A DNA stretch of 64,000 nucleotides from Pyrrhosoma nymphula (lineage: Eukaryota > Arthropoda > Insecta > Odonata > Coenagrionidae), in NCBI GenBank assembly GCA_963573305.1, contig OY754327.1:56598244-56662243 (forward strand), written 5' to 3'. Both the position numbers and the translations under genes were made by a program. Positions 45,961-58,683 of this stretch are shown here, in pieces; position 1 is the stretch's first letter, and every line of letters begins with the position of its first letter. The notes below the pieces were generated by a model. The model saw only the letters and a list, made by a program, of their open reading frames with translations. It did no database searches and had not been told where the DNA came from.

Positions 45961-48590
45961 AGTTTTCCTCCACTCTCCCTCCACTTTCACTCCACTACTA
46001 AATAAAGTGGGAGCCATATTGAAAGCATTTCCAAATGCACTAGTATTATGTTCGCATTCAAAACGCTTGCAGAGAAGAATAGATAGATAATAGGGACTGT
46101 GTGTGGAACTGGTGTGGAGGGAAAGATTATCAAAGCATTGGGTTAGTTGCTCATGTATTTCAACAGCTTTAAATGAGTTAAGTAAAGGTATTGATTAACA
46201 GACGGTAGCAAAAAAAGCACTGCAAACCACCATATAAACGAACAAGAAATCTCCGGGGCCACGCGCCCAAAAAAAAGTTCAATCAAATATTAATTAAACC
46301 CACACAGGCTTGTTCCATTTTTAACTATATGATATTACCGTTAATAACATATTTATCCCGTTGCATTTCAAAGGTAAAAATCGAGTTCGTAATTCTTTGA
46401 CTGTAATTAATTTTCAGTAGATCTACTGAGAAATGTCAAGGATACTTTTGATAATATAACGACTCACTTAGATATGAAATTCTTTTCTGTAATCAATTAT
46501 CTGTTTTCTTTATTTCACTCATAATTAAGTAAGAAGAATACCAAGCAGTAAAGAAACTAGCATTAGATTGAGAAGAACGGAGGGCTGCAATCAACCAATC
46601 TTAGGATTGAACGACCAATGACGATGATAAGACAACTGATGAATCTACTAAACATCGCGCGGACACTAGATATTTAAAAAATAATTCATGAACCAATGTA
46701 CTACCTCATTAAATATTTTCGGTTAGAAGCAATAGGTTTTAAAAGTAATAGGTACCTACTATTTTACCTCAAATTAAAAAAAAATATGTTAAGAAAATTT
46801 TTTGTGGTGAAAACACTCCACTTTTGAAATGAGCACAGTTGATTTCAATGTTTGCATTCGTTTTATTCACAATTAGATCCTCCTTTCTACATTTTTTTGA
46901 GCCTCCAACTGTGAATCCACGCGTCCCAAATGGTATAGCAACATTTCCCTTTTCCTTTTTTTCCTAGTTCTCCTCCACGGTAGCCACAATACTACACCAA
47001 AAACTTACGCTTCTCACAGATAAGCCACGAAGAAAAAATGATGGATTTGTAGCTGCTTGTCGTTTTAACCTTTTATCCGCTTATCTCTCCATTAATACGT
47101 CATTTCTCATCTTCAAATAGACGATTACGCACATTTCCTCCATTTCCCCCGTAACACGCAACACCTACTTATGAAGGCCGTTGCTTCCACTTAGTCTTTG
47201 TTCTGCGGTTTCGTCTCTATCTAATCCTATAATTATTTCATGAAACAATTTCATCTACAGCGGCAACAGAAATTCTACACCTGCCCAAATTATTTTCAAA
47301 AATTCTTTCTTGTATCGAACGTGAATCAACATGAAAGATACTTTTCCCCTTGGAAACATTCTAGCAATTGGAAAATAATTTCATCATCTGACCTCATTTA
47401 ATACTTAACAGTGAAACGGATAGCAGATGACGCTTGAAATAAACGTAACATATAGTCTACGCTTACAGGAGACATGAAAAATAGAAGTCACTCATCGGTT
47501 CGAATGAATTAACAAGCATTACTAAATAAAAAGGTACAAGCTACTTATATTTCGATAGCGTGAAGAAAATCATTAGATACAAACATACCATGGACAGACG
47601 GAACAGCCGTGAGCGATCACTTTCTTACGTCTCGTGAGCAAGTTTTAAATCGCTTCCATGGCTAGGATCCCTCAAATGAGACATTTATATGCCAGTTGGA
47701 AGTAATCAACGCGTTCTCCGATGTAATTTAGCATCACTGTTATATCTCTCGATGGACGTTGCTCTTATTAAAATAAATTTTATGTCAATACAGAGATGGA
47801 TAACTTTATATAGGGCATATTAAATTCCTCTGAAGAAGTTTTCAGCTCGATGTATTCGGCAACACACTCGCAAATTTACAGAATAATTCAGGAAAGAAGT
47901 TTGACCTCACTTCATGGCAAATATTAGCAATCTAAAGGACAATGACTTCAGCCAAACGCCCTTGGGGTAATTTTCAGAATAATTTTTGCAAAAAAATGAA
48001 AGGATAACTTAGTCAGGATATCAAGACCGAGCAGCACCCACGATAAGTGAGATCGTAACAGGCAGAGAGTAGGCGTGAATTTTACGGAAAAATAATTTGT
48101 GATTGTGTGACGGAGAATTACAGGAGAACTTACAACTGGGTAAGCATTATAAGGATCTCACGCGGAATTCAGCAGCTTGAATACACCAGGCATAATAAGA
48201 TAAATATACTCCATTATAGATGCATTCAAAATACTCACTATTTTATCCCTCGTCTATTTTGCTGCTACAATCAACCATTTCATAGACTACGACGATTTTA
48301 ACTTGTTTCAACATTCCATTTAAAATCAGCTCACGTTGGGCAGCCACTGAATAAGTGATATGTTGCGTCTTAGAAGCCCTTACTCCATGTCCTAAATGGG
48401 GGTCTATGGGCATGACAGAGATGAAGGTGAAGTCTATCATCTGCATGAAGAGCCCAAGAATGGGCCCAAAAGCTCGGTTAGAGCAACGTAAAATTTTGGG
48501 TGAGTGCTCCACATACTAATGGAACATTTTAGATTCTTATGGTTTACTCGGCATTCCGACTCGTGTATTTAAGTCAATGCTAAATTGAAG
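45961..48590. other. Unassigned AT-rich DNA
   Basis: Only short ORFs (48107-48301, 48243-48512). No repeat edges, RNA genes or domains. Confidence 0.45.
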
Positions 48591-48593
48591 AGA

Positions 48594-48690
48594 GCTCTAC
48601 ACCTACATCTGGGTAATACCCCGCAAGGGAGTGTGGCAGGAAGAGATATGACACCATCCATAGAGAAAGGAATAGATAAAAGGAAATCGG
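48594..48690 (+). repeat. Possible LINE-associated dispersed repeat
   Basis: The string CTACACCTACATCTGGGTAA then TACCCCGCAAGGGAGTGTGGC and a GACACCATCC tail resembles a motif (CTACATCTACA...CCGCAAGCCAC...GTGTGGC) that recurs in many arthropod repeats near retroelement ends. There is no second copy in this window to confirm it. Confidence 0.3.
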
Positions 48691-48919
48691 AGCGAGAGAA
48701 GAGGACGACGAAAAGTAAAATGTGTGTTGCTGTTTAGTTGTCTTTGTGTCTCGCTCTGTTTTTGCTATAGAGTTCAAGTCTGAAGAAGGAAATGTTGCAC
48801 CTATCTACTCGTCAGCACGCATCTCTTAACTTGCCATCTCTGTAAGTTTGCAAATATAGAATCGAAGCACTCCATTCATGCGAATCTTGAGCATAAAAAT
48901 CCACAGCAGGAAACCCCGC

Positions 48920-49898
48920 TAAGGTAGTTTGACCGAGATATTTCCTAGTCGTAATGGAGACCATGCTCGAATTTTTTTTAATTTCAGCGTCTGTAAGAAG
49001 TATGAAGTAAATATTGTAATATTAATGGCGCAAAATTTTGGTTATATATCACAACCATTCTTAGTAATTAAATAAATATATCCACATAAGTCTTTAAATT
49101 GACTCATTGTTTAACGCCGTACGGTGAAAACGCCTTCACAACAGGTTTTTTTGCGATTCTGTCAAAATTACTGTTGTGAGTAATTGATTACGTTCTATGA
49201 ATAGTTGATAAAGTATTCAAACTACAAAAAGCTGGTTTTGTGACGAAGTCTTGGCGTTAGAAATGCGTATTTTCAATACTCACCCTCTGGAGCGCATAGC
49301 AGAGACCTCTCTCAAAGGAATTAGGTAGTTTGAGCGAAAAATATTTTCACCTAGAATTTGATGAATTTGGCCTCATTTGAAAGAAATAACTCTCATCTTT
49401 CCAATAATATCAAAATATCAACCCCTTGCCGAACTACTTCTCGAGCAATTTGCCTTAATATTTAAGCTGTTTTACTTTGGATAGATTACGGCTGTGCGCT
49501 CCAGAGGGAGAATATTTAAAAAAAAAAAAAGGAACTTCTAGCACCTAGATTTCGTCTCAACTATTTTTGACTAGACGCTTTAGTTAACTAGATGTTTTTT
49601 CAACTATTAATAAAAATTAATCTATTACTCACCGAAGTAATGTTTACAGAATAACAAAAATAAAACCTGCTGTTTTGAAGGGTTTTCAGCCTTACGACGT
49701 AAACAAATTAGTGAAGTTAGACACTTGTGTAGCTTAAAGTATTTAATTACTGAGAATGTTGGTCATATATAACTATATCTTTGCAACATTAATACTAAAA
49801 TATTTATTACATACTTCTTACAGACACTGAAATCAAAAAATAAAATTTGAATATGGTCTCCATTATGACTCGCTATCTATCTCGCTCAAACCACCTTA
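48920..49898 (+). mobile_element. Long inverted-repeat (foldback) form of the MITE
   Basis: Starts TAAGGTAGTTTGACCGAG and ends TCGCTCAAACCACCTTA. The section 49321-49898 is a full unit of the 16547-17098 family in the same orientation, beginning again with TTAGGTAGTTTGAGCG. The section 48920-49320 is an inverted copy of the unit's right half: GGAGACCAT..CTGTAAGAAG on the left mirrors CTTCTTACAG..ATGGTCTCC on the right, and CTCTGGAGCGC mirrors GCGCTCCAGAG. The result is a ~980-bp near-palindrome with ~400-bp arms around a ~170-bp centre. No coding capacity. Confidence 0.75.
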
Positions 49899-51100
49899 TG
49901 TACTTCCCTTTCGACTAAAGAAACGTCGCGGTTTTCCACGAGTCCAAACATCCTCATCGATGGATTCGTCGTACGGCGCCCCACCACGGGCGTTTTTCTA
50001 ATTATTCGAAAAGGAAATGGCTCATGGATTAGCAATCATAATATTCCAGGATTTGGGGCGCGATCCGATATTATTTGCGTCTCCTGACGCACGGCTTTCC
50101 GCCTCTCGAGTCCCTCCACCGCTGGAATATTAAGTGGGTTACTTTGCACAACCAACCCTGCTCACGCGGATTTGGTGTCGTTCCCAATGCAATCGCGGCT
50201 TCTTCCTCTATGAAACCTTTTCACAAAGCGAAGCTCATTTTACATCTCTTTGAAGTAACGATTTCTGAGAACTAGAGAAAGCTGCACACATTTTCTTTTT
50301 CAAAACAACCGATTGTCTGCTACAAAGAATCCCACCGTGATTATCCTCCATCCGGAAGAGCATAGCGACAAATTCAGTTATTCAAGCTTTCCCGTTTTTA
50401 GAAAAGCAGGAAGAAGGTAAACTTCATCCAACCACATCTTTCTTGGCATTCTGAAGCACTCTTAACAAAACCTATGTTTTACGCATAAAATATTAGAATG
50501 TGGAATCCATGGAATTGAACCAGATTATTGTATACATTAATATACTATAACTATATTGGGCTTTTAAAGGAAAAATAAGCGGTATCGTTGTACACGATGT
50601 AAGTTGCCTCCTGAAATCTGAATAAATATATATTTGGCTTTGATAAAAAGCCATTATTATAATATTAATACTATATTAGGTTATAGCATTAAGATACATT
50701 TTACATGATATATAACTACTTTTTTAAAAAAAGTCTTTATACACCATCAAAATTGGTCTTTTTAATTGGTGGCACACATCTCGTTGTCTGCTAAATTCAG
50801 TAAAAATAGCTATTTTAAGAATAGGAATAGGATGTTTTAGGATTACACATTAAGTTTCTTTGCAAATATTGATATAACTTTAAAGCAATAAGTAAGCAAT
50901 TGCTTGGTGCATCACTAGAATGCTACAAACTTTGCCTGAAACCTGAACCCTGTAAAATGCCAGCTTATAAGAAATATTGAATTCACTGTCTAGTGATGTA
51001 AAGTTTCCTTAAAGCCCGAATTTATTCCATAATTAGGTTGAAAAATGTTGCCAATACATGAGTAATGAAGTTCTCAAATTAATATCAGCCTACTTTTATT
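49899..51100. other. Unassigned DNA
   Basis: One 66-codon ORF (50075-50275) in a GC-richer patch, otherwise AT-rich. No motif. Confidence 0.45.
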
Positions 51101-51106
51101 AAATCT

Positions 51107-51134
51107 TAATATTTTGATGCGTTATCAAAATATT
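51107..51134. repeat. Small perfect hairpin
   Basis: AATATTTTGAT and ATCAAAATATT form an 11-bp stem around a 5-base loop. No T-tract or gene context gives it a role. Confidence 0.6.
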
Positions 51135-51814
51135 GTAAAACATGATACTTGGATGAGTACTTTTATTCCACACATACCAAGTGCTTTTAGAGCAGTTTCT
51201 GAGAAGAAAGGTTTACGGAAAAAACTTTGTGAACCAAGGCATGCAACTATCAGTCAACGATCATACATATCATCAACAGTGATGGCTTATCAGCAACAGG
51301 GGGTCACGCCCATGTACATGCCAGTGGGTTGGCTAACTTCTGATCCTTGTCTAATCCATAGTTCAACTGCCACAAATAGAAATACAGGCGCTCGCAATTC
51401 TGCGTATCCTCACGCGCCTGATGTCACCGCTGTCAGAATTGACCGCCTCGCCTAAGAGCGCCGATTTCTCGGAATACGACAAGAACGGTCGAAAAGAGTT
51501 AACGGGAAAAGTCATACGGAACGGAATTCGTGCCAGTACGAAATGCCATGGAGAAGATACGCCACCCAGGCTTCCGGCGATTATTCGCACGTCCTCCACT
51601 TACCAGATTCAGATCGCTCCAGACAGCGACGGAACATTCTCACGGACGACCTCGATTCAATGCTCTCGATCTCAATAATACACCTCAAGCGAAACTCAAA
51701 AGTATGTATATTGATGCAGAATTGTATTATCAATCTAAAATATATTCGCAAAATTTGTCGGCGGAAGACACTCGCTAAGGAAAAGCACAAATGTTTGAAA
51801 TACTGAGTGCAAAA
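51135..51814. other. Mixed-frame ORF cluster, unassigned
   Basis: Overlapping ORFs (51114-51455, 51363-51599 minus, 51421-51678, 51530-51778, 51543-51806) in a GC-richer patch. All frames being open at once points to low stop density rather than genes. No domain recognised. Confidence 0.35.
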
Positions 51815-51940
51815 ATCAACCCCTCGGACTGCGATTCGAACCCAGAGTTCAATAAATTCACGCTCCAAGTGCTTTAACCAATCCAGCTGTACAAGTGTCC
51901 AGTTCCGTTGTGAATACCTATGAAATTCATCCACCGTCCC
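51815..51940 (-). repeat. tRNA-derived SINE
   Basis: On the minus strand, a box A-like CTGGATTGGTTAAAGC (51886-51871) precedes AAGCACTTGGAGCGTGAATT and a box B GGGTTCGAATCG (51843-51832), then CAGTCCGAGGGG. Arrangement and spacing are tRNA-like, but the spacer is longer than a tRNA variable region and stems do not close. A SINE or decayed tRNA copy. Confidence 0.6.
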
Positions 51941-53439
51941 GCGAATTCAAAGGAAATGGATTCGAATCACAGCACTGACGAATGATTTCCTATAAGTACA
52001 TTTGGCACATTCAAATACCTCAGAATATCCTACGGTGCCAAAAGTACCAATTTTTAAGCAAATATTTTCCTCAATGAATCACCAGCGGATTGGATTCCAT
52101 TTCGCAGGCAAATTTCCCATCACCTAAACCACACCAAGATGTGACCTAATGTAACCTACGACAGAATTTTGGCGGGGCTACTACCGAGTCCAAGATTTTC
52201 TGGCGATAATCAAATTCTGGGAAATAAAAATTACTGAGGAGTATTAAATTTTTCTACCTGAAGGCTCGCCTCTCATGTCCTTTCAATTGTAATTTCTTAC
52301 AATTTCTTTGTAGGCTCGGGCGCACACCATGTGGATGGTCGTGCCCCTAAGTAGGCGACGACAGCCTGTATGTGGACTGTCCGTTGAACCATGATTATAC
52401 TTTCAAAGTCGGACAAAGGCCAAAAGGCAAAGAAATAAATTTGCCAGTCAGTGAGGCAACACATCACATACTGAAGTCGACACGAGTAATTTGGTCATGC
52501 ATTCCACGTTTATTCATTGGTTTCAGATAAATCAGTTGGATATTAAATATTAAATGTGCACATATACACAGATATAAATTGTTTAGCATTTAAAAATGTA
52601 AAATGATACGATTACATAATCGCCCATGGCGATAACATTTATTTATTATAGTGACGCAGCGCCTAACCCCTTCTTTCGAAAAAACTGAAGGATATTCACA
52701 GCAGCAATTAGCTGTGATTTATAAACTCATTCTTACCATAAGAGAGCATGAGAACTTTACTTATAAATCATTAATAAAAAGCACCATAATGTCACTGTTT
52801 ACGTTTATGACCTTCATTACTCGATAAAGGTTTTTAAAAATCGCCGCCAGATTGGGGTTCTACAGCGTAGAAATAGCGTTAAAAACTGCGCCGCTGCAAA
52901 GGAAGAATAAGCACGCCAGTTGCTGCTAAGAAAGGAAATTATCTAGAAATAGGTTCCAAAAAATCTGCACATCATTGAGATGCATTCCCACGCGAATTTA
53001 ACTCATAAAATTTAAAACTATAGCATTATAAAATAACTACGCGGAGTTTAGATTCCTTAATAGAGGCTCTTAAAAAAAACCATCGTAAATATTAGCGACT
53101 CGAAATTAGAAAGTGTCCCGGTTTGAGAAACTTGGGCAGACTGCCAAGCGGGTCTATGGATTCCTGGGATACTCGTTAGACAATCCGGAAGCACTAAAAG
53201 GTCCGAATTCCTTCGCCAAAAGGGAACAACAGGAGTCCTTGAGGAAGCCTTCCCCAAATCATTCGTCACTTCGTCGCTACCGTGAAGTCACTAACGTTAA
53301 TTTATCTCGAAGTCGGGAGGGAGGGCGTCGCCTTCTGAGCGAAATGGAGTGGGAAGAGTGCGATATCAATAGGAGAACCCACTTGAATCTCACACGAGGA
53401 AAACTTGGCAAAGCCGTTTTATGAATAGCGTGGCCAGCA
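51941..53439. other. Unassigned DNA
   Basis: A 103-codon frame (53113-53424, plus) starts at GTG and has a basic hydrophilic peptide with no known domain; the opposite strand is partly open too (53057-53269). No repeat boundaries seen. Confidence 0.4.
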
Positions 53440-53720
53440 CGAGGAAAAATATTCCGGGAAGACGGTTAAGGTGGGTGGGCGATGGGAGGATAGAGAGAAA
53501 GAGGCGCTCCCATCACTCTGCCGTCATCAGATCGCGGAAAATTTCGACTGTATCAGCCCATTCAGCGAAGAATCCCGTCAACTTTTATCGTCGGTCGCCT
53601 ATGCCGAGGCCGCATTCGCACTAACCTGATTGGGGCGCCCGGACGCGCGTCCTTCCACTCACCCAGTTTCCTTCCGTCCGACTTCGCAGTTCGCGGGAAA
53701 ACGAAAACAATCACTTTTCT
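53440..53720. promoter_or_regulatory. Moderately CpG-rich block (weak candidate regulatory region)
   Basis: CpG density is higher than in the flanks (GGCGCCCGGACGCGCGTCC near 53634-53652, GATCGCGG, CGTCGGTCGCC). ORFs are open on both strands without domains. No core promoter element could be fixed. Confidence 0.2.
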
Positions 53721-55984
53721 TGCCGAATCCTGCCCTCTCATTTGAACTGTGAACTGCGTACGCACTGCTTCGTCGAATCGAGAACTTGGCATACTAAGGG
53801 GCCACTAAAATCAAACGGGAGAATAATAGCAGTTGTCTCCGATATTAACTCCGCCGGCTCGCAAGATTTTGTTTCACCGAATTATTGTTGCAATGATGGC
53901 TAAAGAGATTGCAGTTGTCTTGTTAGGAATATTATACTTCAACACTAGTTTCTATGTTTTATGTCATTTTTACATGTTTTCCTTGAAAATTATGTAAATC
54001 ATTGAAAACAATCGCGAAATTTAGGTTTAAATCTGCTATTTTTCTAAGACTAATTTCTATTATTCACGTGATTTTCAAGTGTATTCCTTTAAAATGGTGG
54101 AAGGCATCAAAAGAAATGGTGAAATCAAATGCGTATTATTTAAGCGAAAAACTTAACCTGCACACACCCATCACTAACGAAAATTTCCGCTGCACGACCA
54201 TTTATACTACATCAGTTAATAAGGGCAGATTTCAGGGAAGGTATCCAACACCCTAAATATAATCGCTTCAATCGATATATGCCGCCGAAACGCAAGACGT
54301 TGGCGGCCGCATAAGGTAAATAGTTACCTATTTCTACCGACGATAATCATCCAGCTATGCCACACCTAGTATCACCGTTATTATCGACTATCACTAGTAA
54401 TATTCATTTCAATGATGTAGTAATGATGGCTATTTAATGTACGCTCTTTATCTTGCGGCACAATTGCTCCAGTCGGGATTCTGACCTCAGTCAGCCGTTG
54501 GATTGGAAGGCTGCCGAATCAAACTGGCTACCGCCGCCAACATGAAATTCGAGCACGGCGAACGGACAGATTGGGAATGGTTCATAATTCCGCTCCAAAA
54601 AACTCAAATTCCATCATCTGCATATTCGTACCGTATTTCACTCCAGAAACTTACTTGTTTAAATCACCGTTGTATGATGTACCTCACTAGACAATTGGAA
54701 CTCTGCAATATAACAATCAAAGGTCTGATCGCAGTCATATTATTTTATTTTATTGCCCCTCTGCAACCTGAAACAAAGTTATTCAGAGAGTTCGTACTAG
54801 TGAACCTTTAGACAAAGACAGTACAATAATGTCGCCAAAAAAATCATGCGCCACTCGGTTAAATATTTCTAGGTTCTTAACTTTTGTTTTAGTCGTAACA
54901 ATTTTCAATTTCAACAAGATTCAATTTTAATTTCTCGATAATTTCAGATTATAGGTGATTAACACCGCATTAATTAATTCATGCATCAATTTTCATTGAT
55001 TATTTAACATTATAAAATGCATAAGTATCGCATTATTAATCGGTAAACGAGGAAAGATTTACCTCCCGATGCTCAAAAATGAAGTAATTAATTGTCACGA
55101 TAGCATTGATATTGATTTTAATTAAGGAATAATCTGACTGAAGAAGAGGCTGCATTAAAATGGTAATATTTGATTAATCATGACATTTTTACTGGCGAAA
55201 AAGACTCCAGAGGAACTAAAACAAAATTCCAACAACTAAGCACACTCCACAATAGCCGATGGATTCATTTCTCTGGGCTAAATCACGTCAGGAACCCCGT
55301 CAAATCCTCTACTAGGTATCATCAAGAAATTCTGCTGTGTGTATCAAGCATGAAACTTGCATTGACAACTACCATGGGTATTATAGTTAGCTAATCTGTA
55401 TCGTGAACATTTCAAAGAAGACAAGGACGAAAGTGGCTGACAATACATTGAAAATAATATGGACAACTGTTGCACGCGGCCCCTATCTCTCAGACCTCTT
55501 GGACATTGATAACTGCCGATGCCACTCAGCTAACGACAAATCCGTCGGACACAATTCTTTCCCGGAAACCAAGAAAGATCACGTGTTATACGCTCCGCAG
55601 ATAGTAGTATTTTAAGATGAGTGCCTTAAGCCAATAATGTCCTTCCAATAGCGATAAGATCCATATTTCGCGATATTGAAACGCGATACTTCAACGAAAT
55701 TGTTTAAATAACGGTGATGAGTAGGGTACTTGAGGGTAAGGATAGTGGGAAAATTGTCGATGATATCATCATTTAGCAAGGAAATCCCAAGAAAATCGAT
55801 AAAGCGAAAGTTTGTGATTCTTACACCGTGATCTTGATCACGGACAAGATCTGTTCAAAAAGAAGAGCCAGGCTACCGAGCATCACAACCGCCGAACACC
55901 TCGCAGATCAAAGCATTATTTTTATAATTAGTCACACATAAATACTGCCATCAGCTGATCTACTTCTTTTTAAGAAGGCTTCTT
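53721..55984. other. Unassigned AT-rich DNA
   Basis: ORFs at 54002-54256, 54503-54811, 55170-55394 and 55403-55615 have no recognised motifs and poor start contexts. Confidence 0.4.
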
Positions 55985-56400
55985 TCATCAACTTCTCAAT
56001 ACCGTATTTCAGCTCCGTTTATTTCCTACTTCTCTTCATCTCATCCAGGAAGCCTATTCTTTTTCTCCCCCTTCCCACTTACCCATCATTCTCTACTCTA
56101 CCTACTCTATTATCTCTCCCTTCAGCACTGTCTACTCTTTATCTTCTCACCCACTTCTTCACGCCCACCATACGCGCCATTTGTTTATTAGTTTACCTCC
56201 TCGTATATCGCACCTACTCCATCCTCCTCACCAGCCACCTATAAGGTTCTTGATATCTACCCTCATTCTTTTTCCTTAGACTCTAGGTTTTCTCACCGCC
56301 ATAAAGCGCCACAGCCCACTCACACTCTTCACCAGCCTTTTCTTAACATCCTTCATCCAATTCATCTTAACATGAGATCCCAAAAGAGACCACACGAGAA
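55985..56400 (-). pseudogene. LINE reverse transcriptase C-terminus, heavily decayed
   Basis: The minus strand gives KKRLVKSV and, after a frameshift, WAVALYGGEKT (the KRLVKSxVWAVALYGxET motif). Many stops follow, then a readable tail VGRGRKRIGFLDEMKRS (the GRGRxRxxFLDDMK motif). This is the same protein region as 811-1180 and 25064-25300. The plus strand is pyrimidine-rich here because of the Arg/Glu/Lys-rich minus coding. It is the most damaged LINE copy in the window. Confidence 0.65.
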
Positions 56401-57245
56401 AAAAAGTTAAAATCGGATAAACCATGTGTAAATGAGATGACATTACTTTCGATAACGGGAATTGTGAGGAAAAGGGTTCCTAAAGTGTTCAAACATTTAA
56501 CTCCATTTCACTCCCAAATTAATATGTTAAGGTGAGACTCAAAATTAATTGAAATAACCATTCATAATATAAAATGATATCTTAGGAACGGACATTGGAA
56601 GTCTGATATCGTACTCACGTCACAAGTGCCATCGAAGTTGACATGTATGGACTTAGCGACGTAATTTATTCTTTAGATATCAAAGAAAGATAGCAACCAC
56701 ACAAAAAATGGCACCATCCTTTCCTCCCTCAGGAGATGAGGAGAGTGAAACAAGGTTATGGATCGCAATTCAAATAAATTATATCTCTCACGATGACACC
56801 ACAACTAAAAATAGCAGTTTAGCCAAGAGTGCGAAGTTCCACTCTAGTTTCGCTGTGTAAGGATAGAACGAGAACGTAAATATACAAGAGCGGGAGATAA
56901 TGTACTCTTATTATCACATTCCAGTGGTCCCGAGATAGCGGGGAATCTCAACAATACCCACGATGTCAGAAATACACTGGAGTTTCCTCTAGCTTTACAT
57001 AGGTCTTTCTGGCTTGTTCTCCTCTGGTCTGGAGAAGGACATATTAATCCTAACTCACATGTTTACCCCGACTACATTTTTTGACGAGCCTTGAAGTTCA
57101 TTGAAAATATATCTCGGCGGAGGTTATGCTAACTAACTATAATTCACATTTTACTTATTGTTACCATCCTTCCAGTCAACGAAAGGCAGATTCACTTGGT
57201 TTCAACGATGTTACCTGTGGTAAGCAAAACTATTAGCGCCGGTTG
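56401..57245. other. Unassigned AT-rich DNA
   Basis: No ORF above 60 codons and no repeat recognised. Confidence 0.45.
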
Positions 57246-57313
57246 CACAGTGTCTGGGGGTTATTTTGTAATCTCACTTAAGTGAGATTACAAAATAACC
57301 ACTAGACACTGTG
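57246..57313. repeat. 68-bp near-perfect palindrome
   Basis: Two 34-base arms meet with no loop at CACTT/AAGTG (centre between 57279 and 57280). The inner 42 bp are perfect and the outer 10 bp (CACAGTGTCT / AGACACTGTG) are perfect, with a short mismatch between. A partial third arm copy (AAAGTGAGATTACGTCA) follows at about 57320. This looks like a tiny foldback or TIR element with no interior. Confidence 0.8.
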
Positions 57314-57773
57314 ACCACTAAAGTGAGATTACGTCAAAAAATACGGAAAATTACGTCATTTTTCGTAGTTCCACTCCACCACCCAGGCAGCGTGACCATC
57401 TTCGGGTCATAAATGGTGATCTGTAGGTATTTTCTTTGACTCACTAGCTCTTCCCCATAACTCTCTGGCTCTTTCGACTCTTGATCCGTTTCATTTGCCT
57501 CCGCCTGTCATTAGTGTCATTAGGAACGAGAAATGGAGCCGTCATCGCTTCCACAGACCTTACGTGATGGTACCTGATCATTTGGAAAGCGAAACGGATC
57601 TCCCACCTTCCCGCGAAGAGTCATTTAAAAGGTAAGATTACAAATCAACCCCCCTGGTTACAGGAGTAGTTACGGCCAGAAACACGGTTGTACGTAAGAA
57701 TCTTCCGTATTACCAGGACTCTAGCTGTGAGTAACCCCGTAACCAGGCATTATATTCCAGCCCTTATAAGCAC
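57314..57773. other. Unassigned DNA
   Basis: Contains ATTACGTCA twice near 57328-57360 (CRE half-site-like) and otherwise no motif or ORF. Confidence 0.4.
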
Positions 57774-58675
57774 CAGGCCTGCAAGCGGTCCTACCGGTTG
57801 GTTTTAATGGAAAAATGACTTATTTTTGCCCAAATAATGACCAAAAATGACCAACAATTGACCAAATACAACCAAAACCTTACTGAAATCGGCCAAACAT
57901 ACTTGAGTATATGTTTCCAAGAGTCCTGCATTCTCCGCCAACTCGCAAACTGGTGGCCAACTGGCCGACTAAGCAATGAATGTCTTTAAAATGCGCGTTT
58001 CGAGCATATCAGTATTCGCGCGTCTTCAATTCGCGCATTGCAAGGGATTTATAGGGTCCAGTCGGCCGCCAGTTGGGGAGTTGGCAGAGAATGCAGGGCT
58101 CTGTTATTTCCTGGTACATATCGTGCCTTTGAAGAGAGAAAGTAATTGAACGACGTATTAAAAAATGTGTCAAATAAAACTTTATTCACATGAAAGCAAT
58201 GCAAAATAAAAAAAACTATTACTTTCCAAAAAAAATAACTTGCACGTACTTCCTAACTAGAAATGAACGGTATCAAAATAGTAAAATAAAATATTTACTT
58301 CGTTGAGTGATAAATATAATGTCATTACATCATACACGTTTTCCAGACTAGAAGAACAAAGTCAAGAACACAGAGTCAAAAATAGCGACAAGTCACCCAT
58401 CATACAATGTTATTATTGCACCTTCCAACAAAGGTGACTTTGATTTCGACCTTGACACTGACCCAAAAAAAAAGAAGCAAAGAATCCTTCGCTCGCGCAC
58501 ATAGGACGACCCCGATTTTTTAAGCGGATAAAAGTGACAAAAAACCTCGTCATATATGCAAGTAAATACGGTATAAAAATGACTTTTAGTGACTTTTTAG
58601 CATAATAATGACTTTTAATGACCAAGATCAAAAATAATGACCAATAATGGTAATAATGACCGACTTGCAGCCCTG
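57774..58675. mobile_element. hAT-type non-autonomous element, 902 bp
   Basis: The left end CAGGCCTGCAAGCGGTC and right end GACTTGCAGCCCTG are inverted repeats of the CAGGGxTGCAA type common in hAT transposons. The flanks ATAAGCAC (57766-57773) and ATAATCAC (58676-58683) are an 8-bp target duplication with one mismatch, the hAT length. Many TGACC/ATGACCAA motifs lie inside both ends (for example 57845-57870 and 58590-58665), like transposase-binding subterminal repeats. No transposase is encoded; the ORFs at 57791-57976 and 58413-58631 have no similarity that I recognise. A second element is nested at 57920-58102. Confidence 0.75.
57920..58102. mobile_element. Nested inverted-repeat element inside the hAT copy
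   Basis: Left arm AGAGTCCTGCATTCTCCGCC with AACTCGC...GGCCGACT (57920-57970) is mirrored by AGTCGGCCGCCAGTTGG... GAATGCAGGGCTCT (58060-58102), with an 8-bp indel. A ~90-bp AT/CG mixed centre separates the arms. Target duplication is not clear. Total length 183 bp; no coding capacity. Confidence 0.65.
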
Positions 58676-58683
58676 ATAATCAC

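Noticed and set aside
53440..53500. RRLRWVGDG resembling the LINE RxLRWxGH motif
   Set aside because: The similarity is limited to a few residues; no other LINE motif lies beside it.
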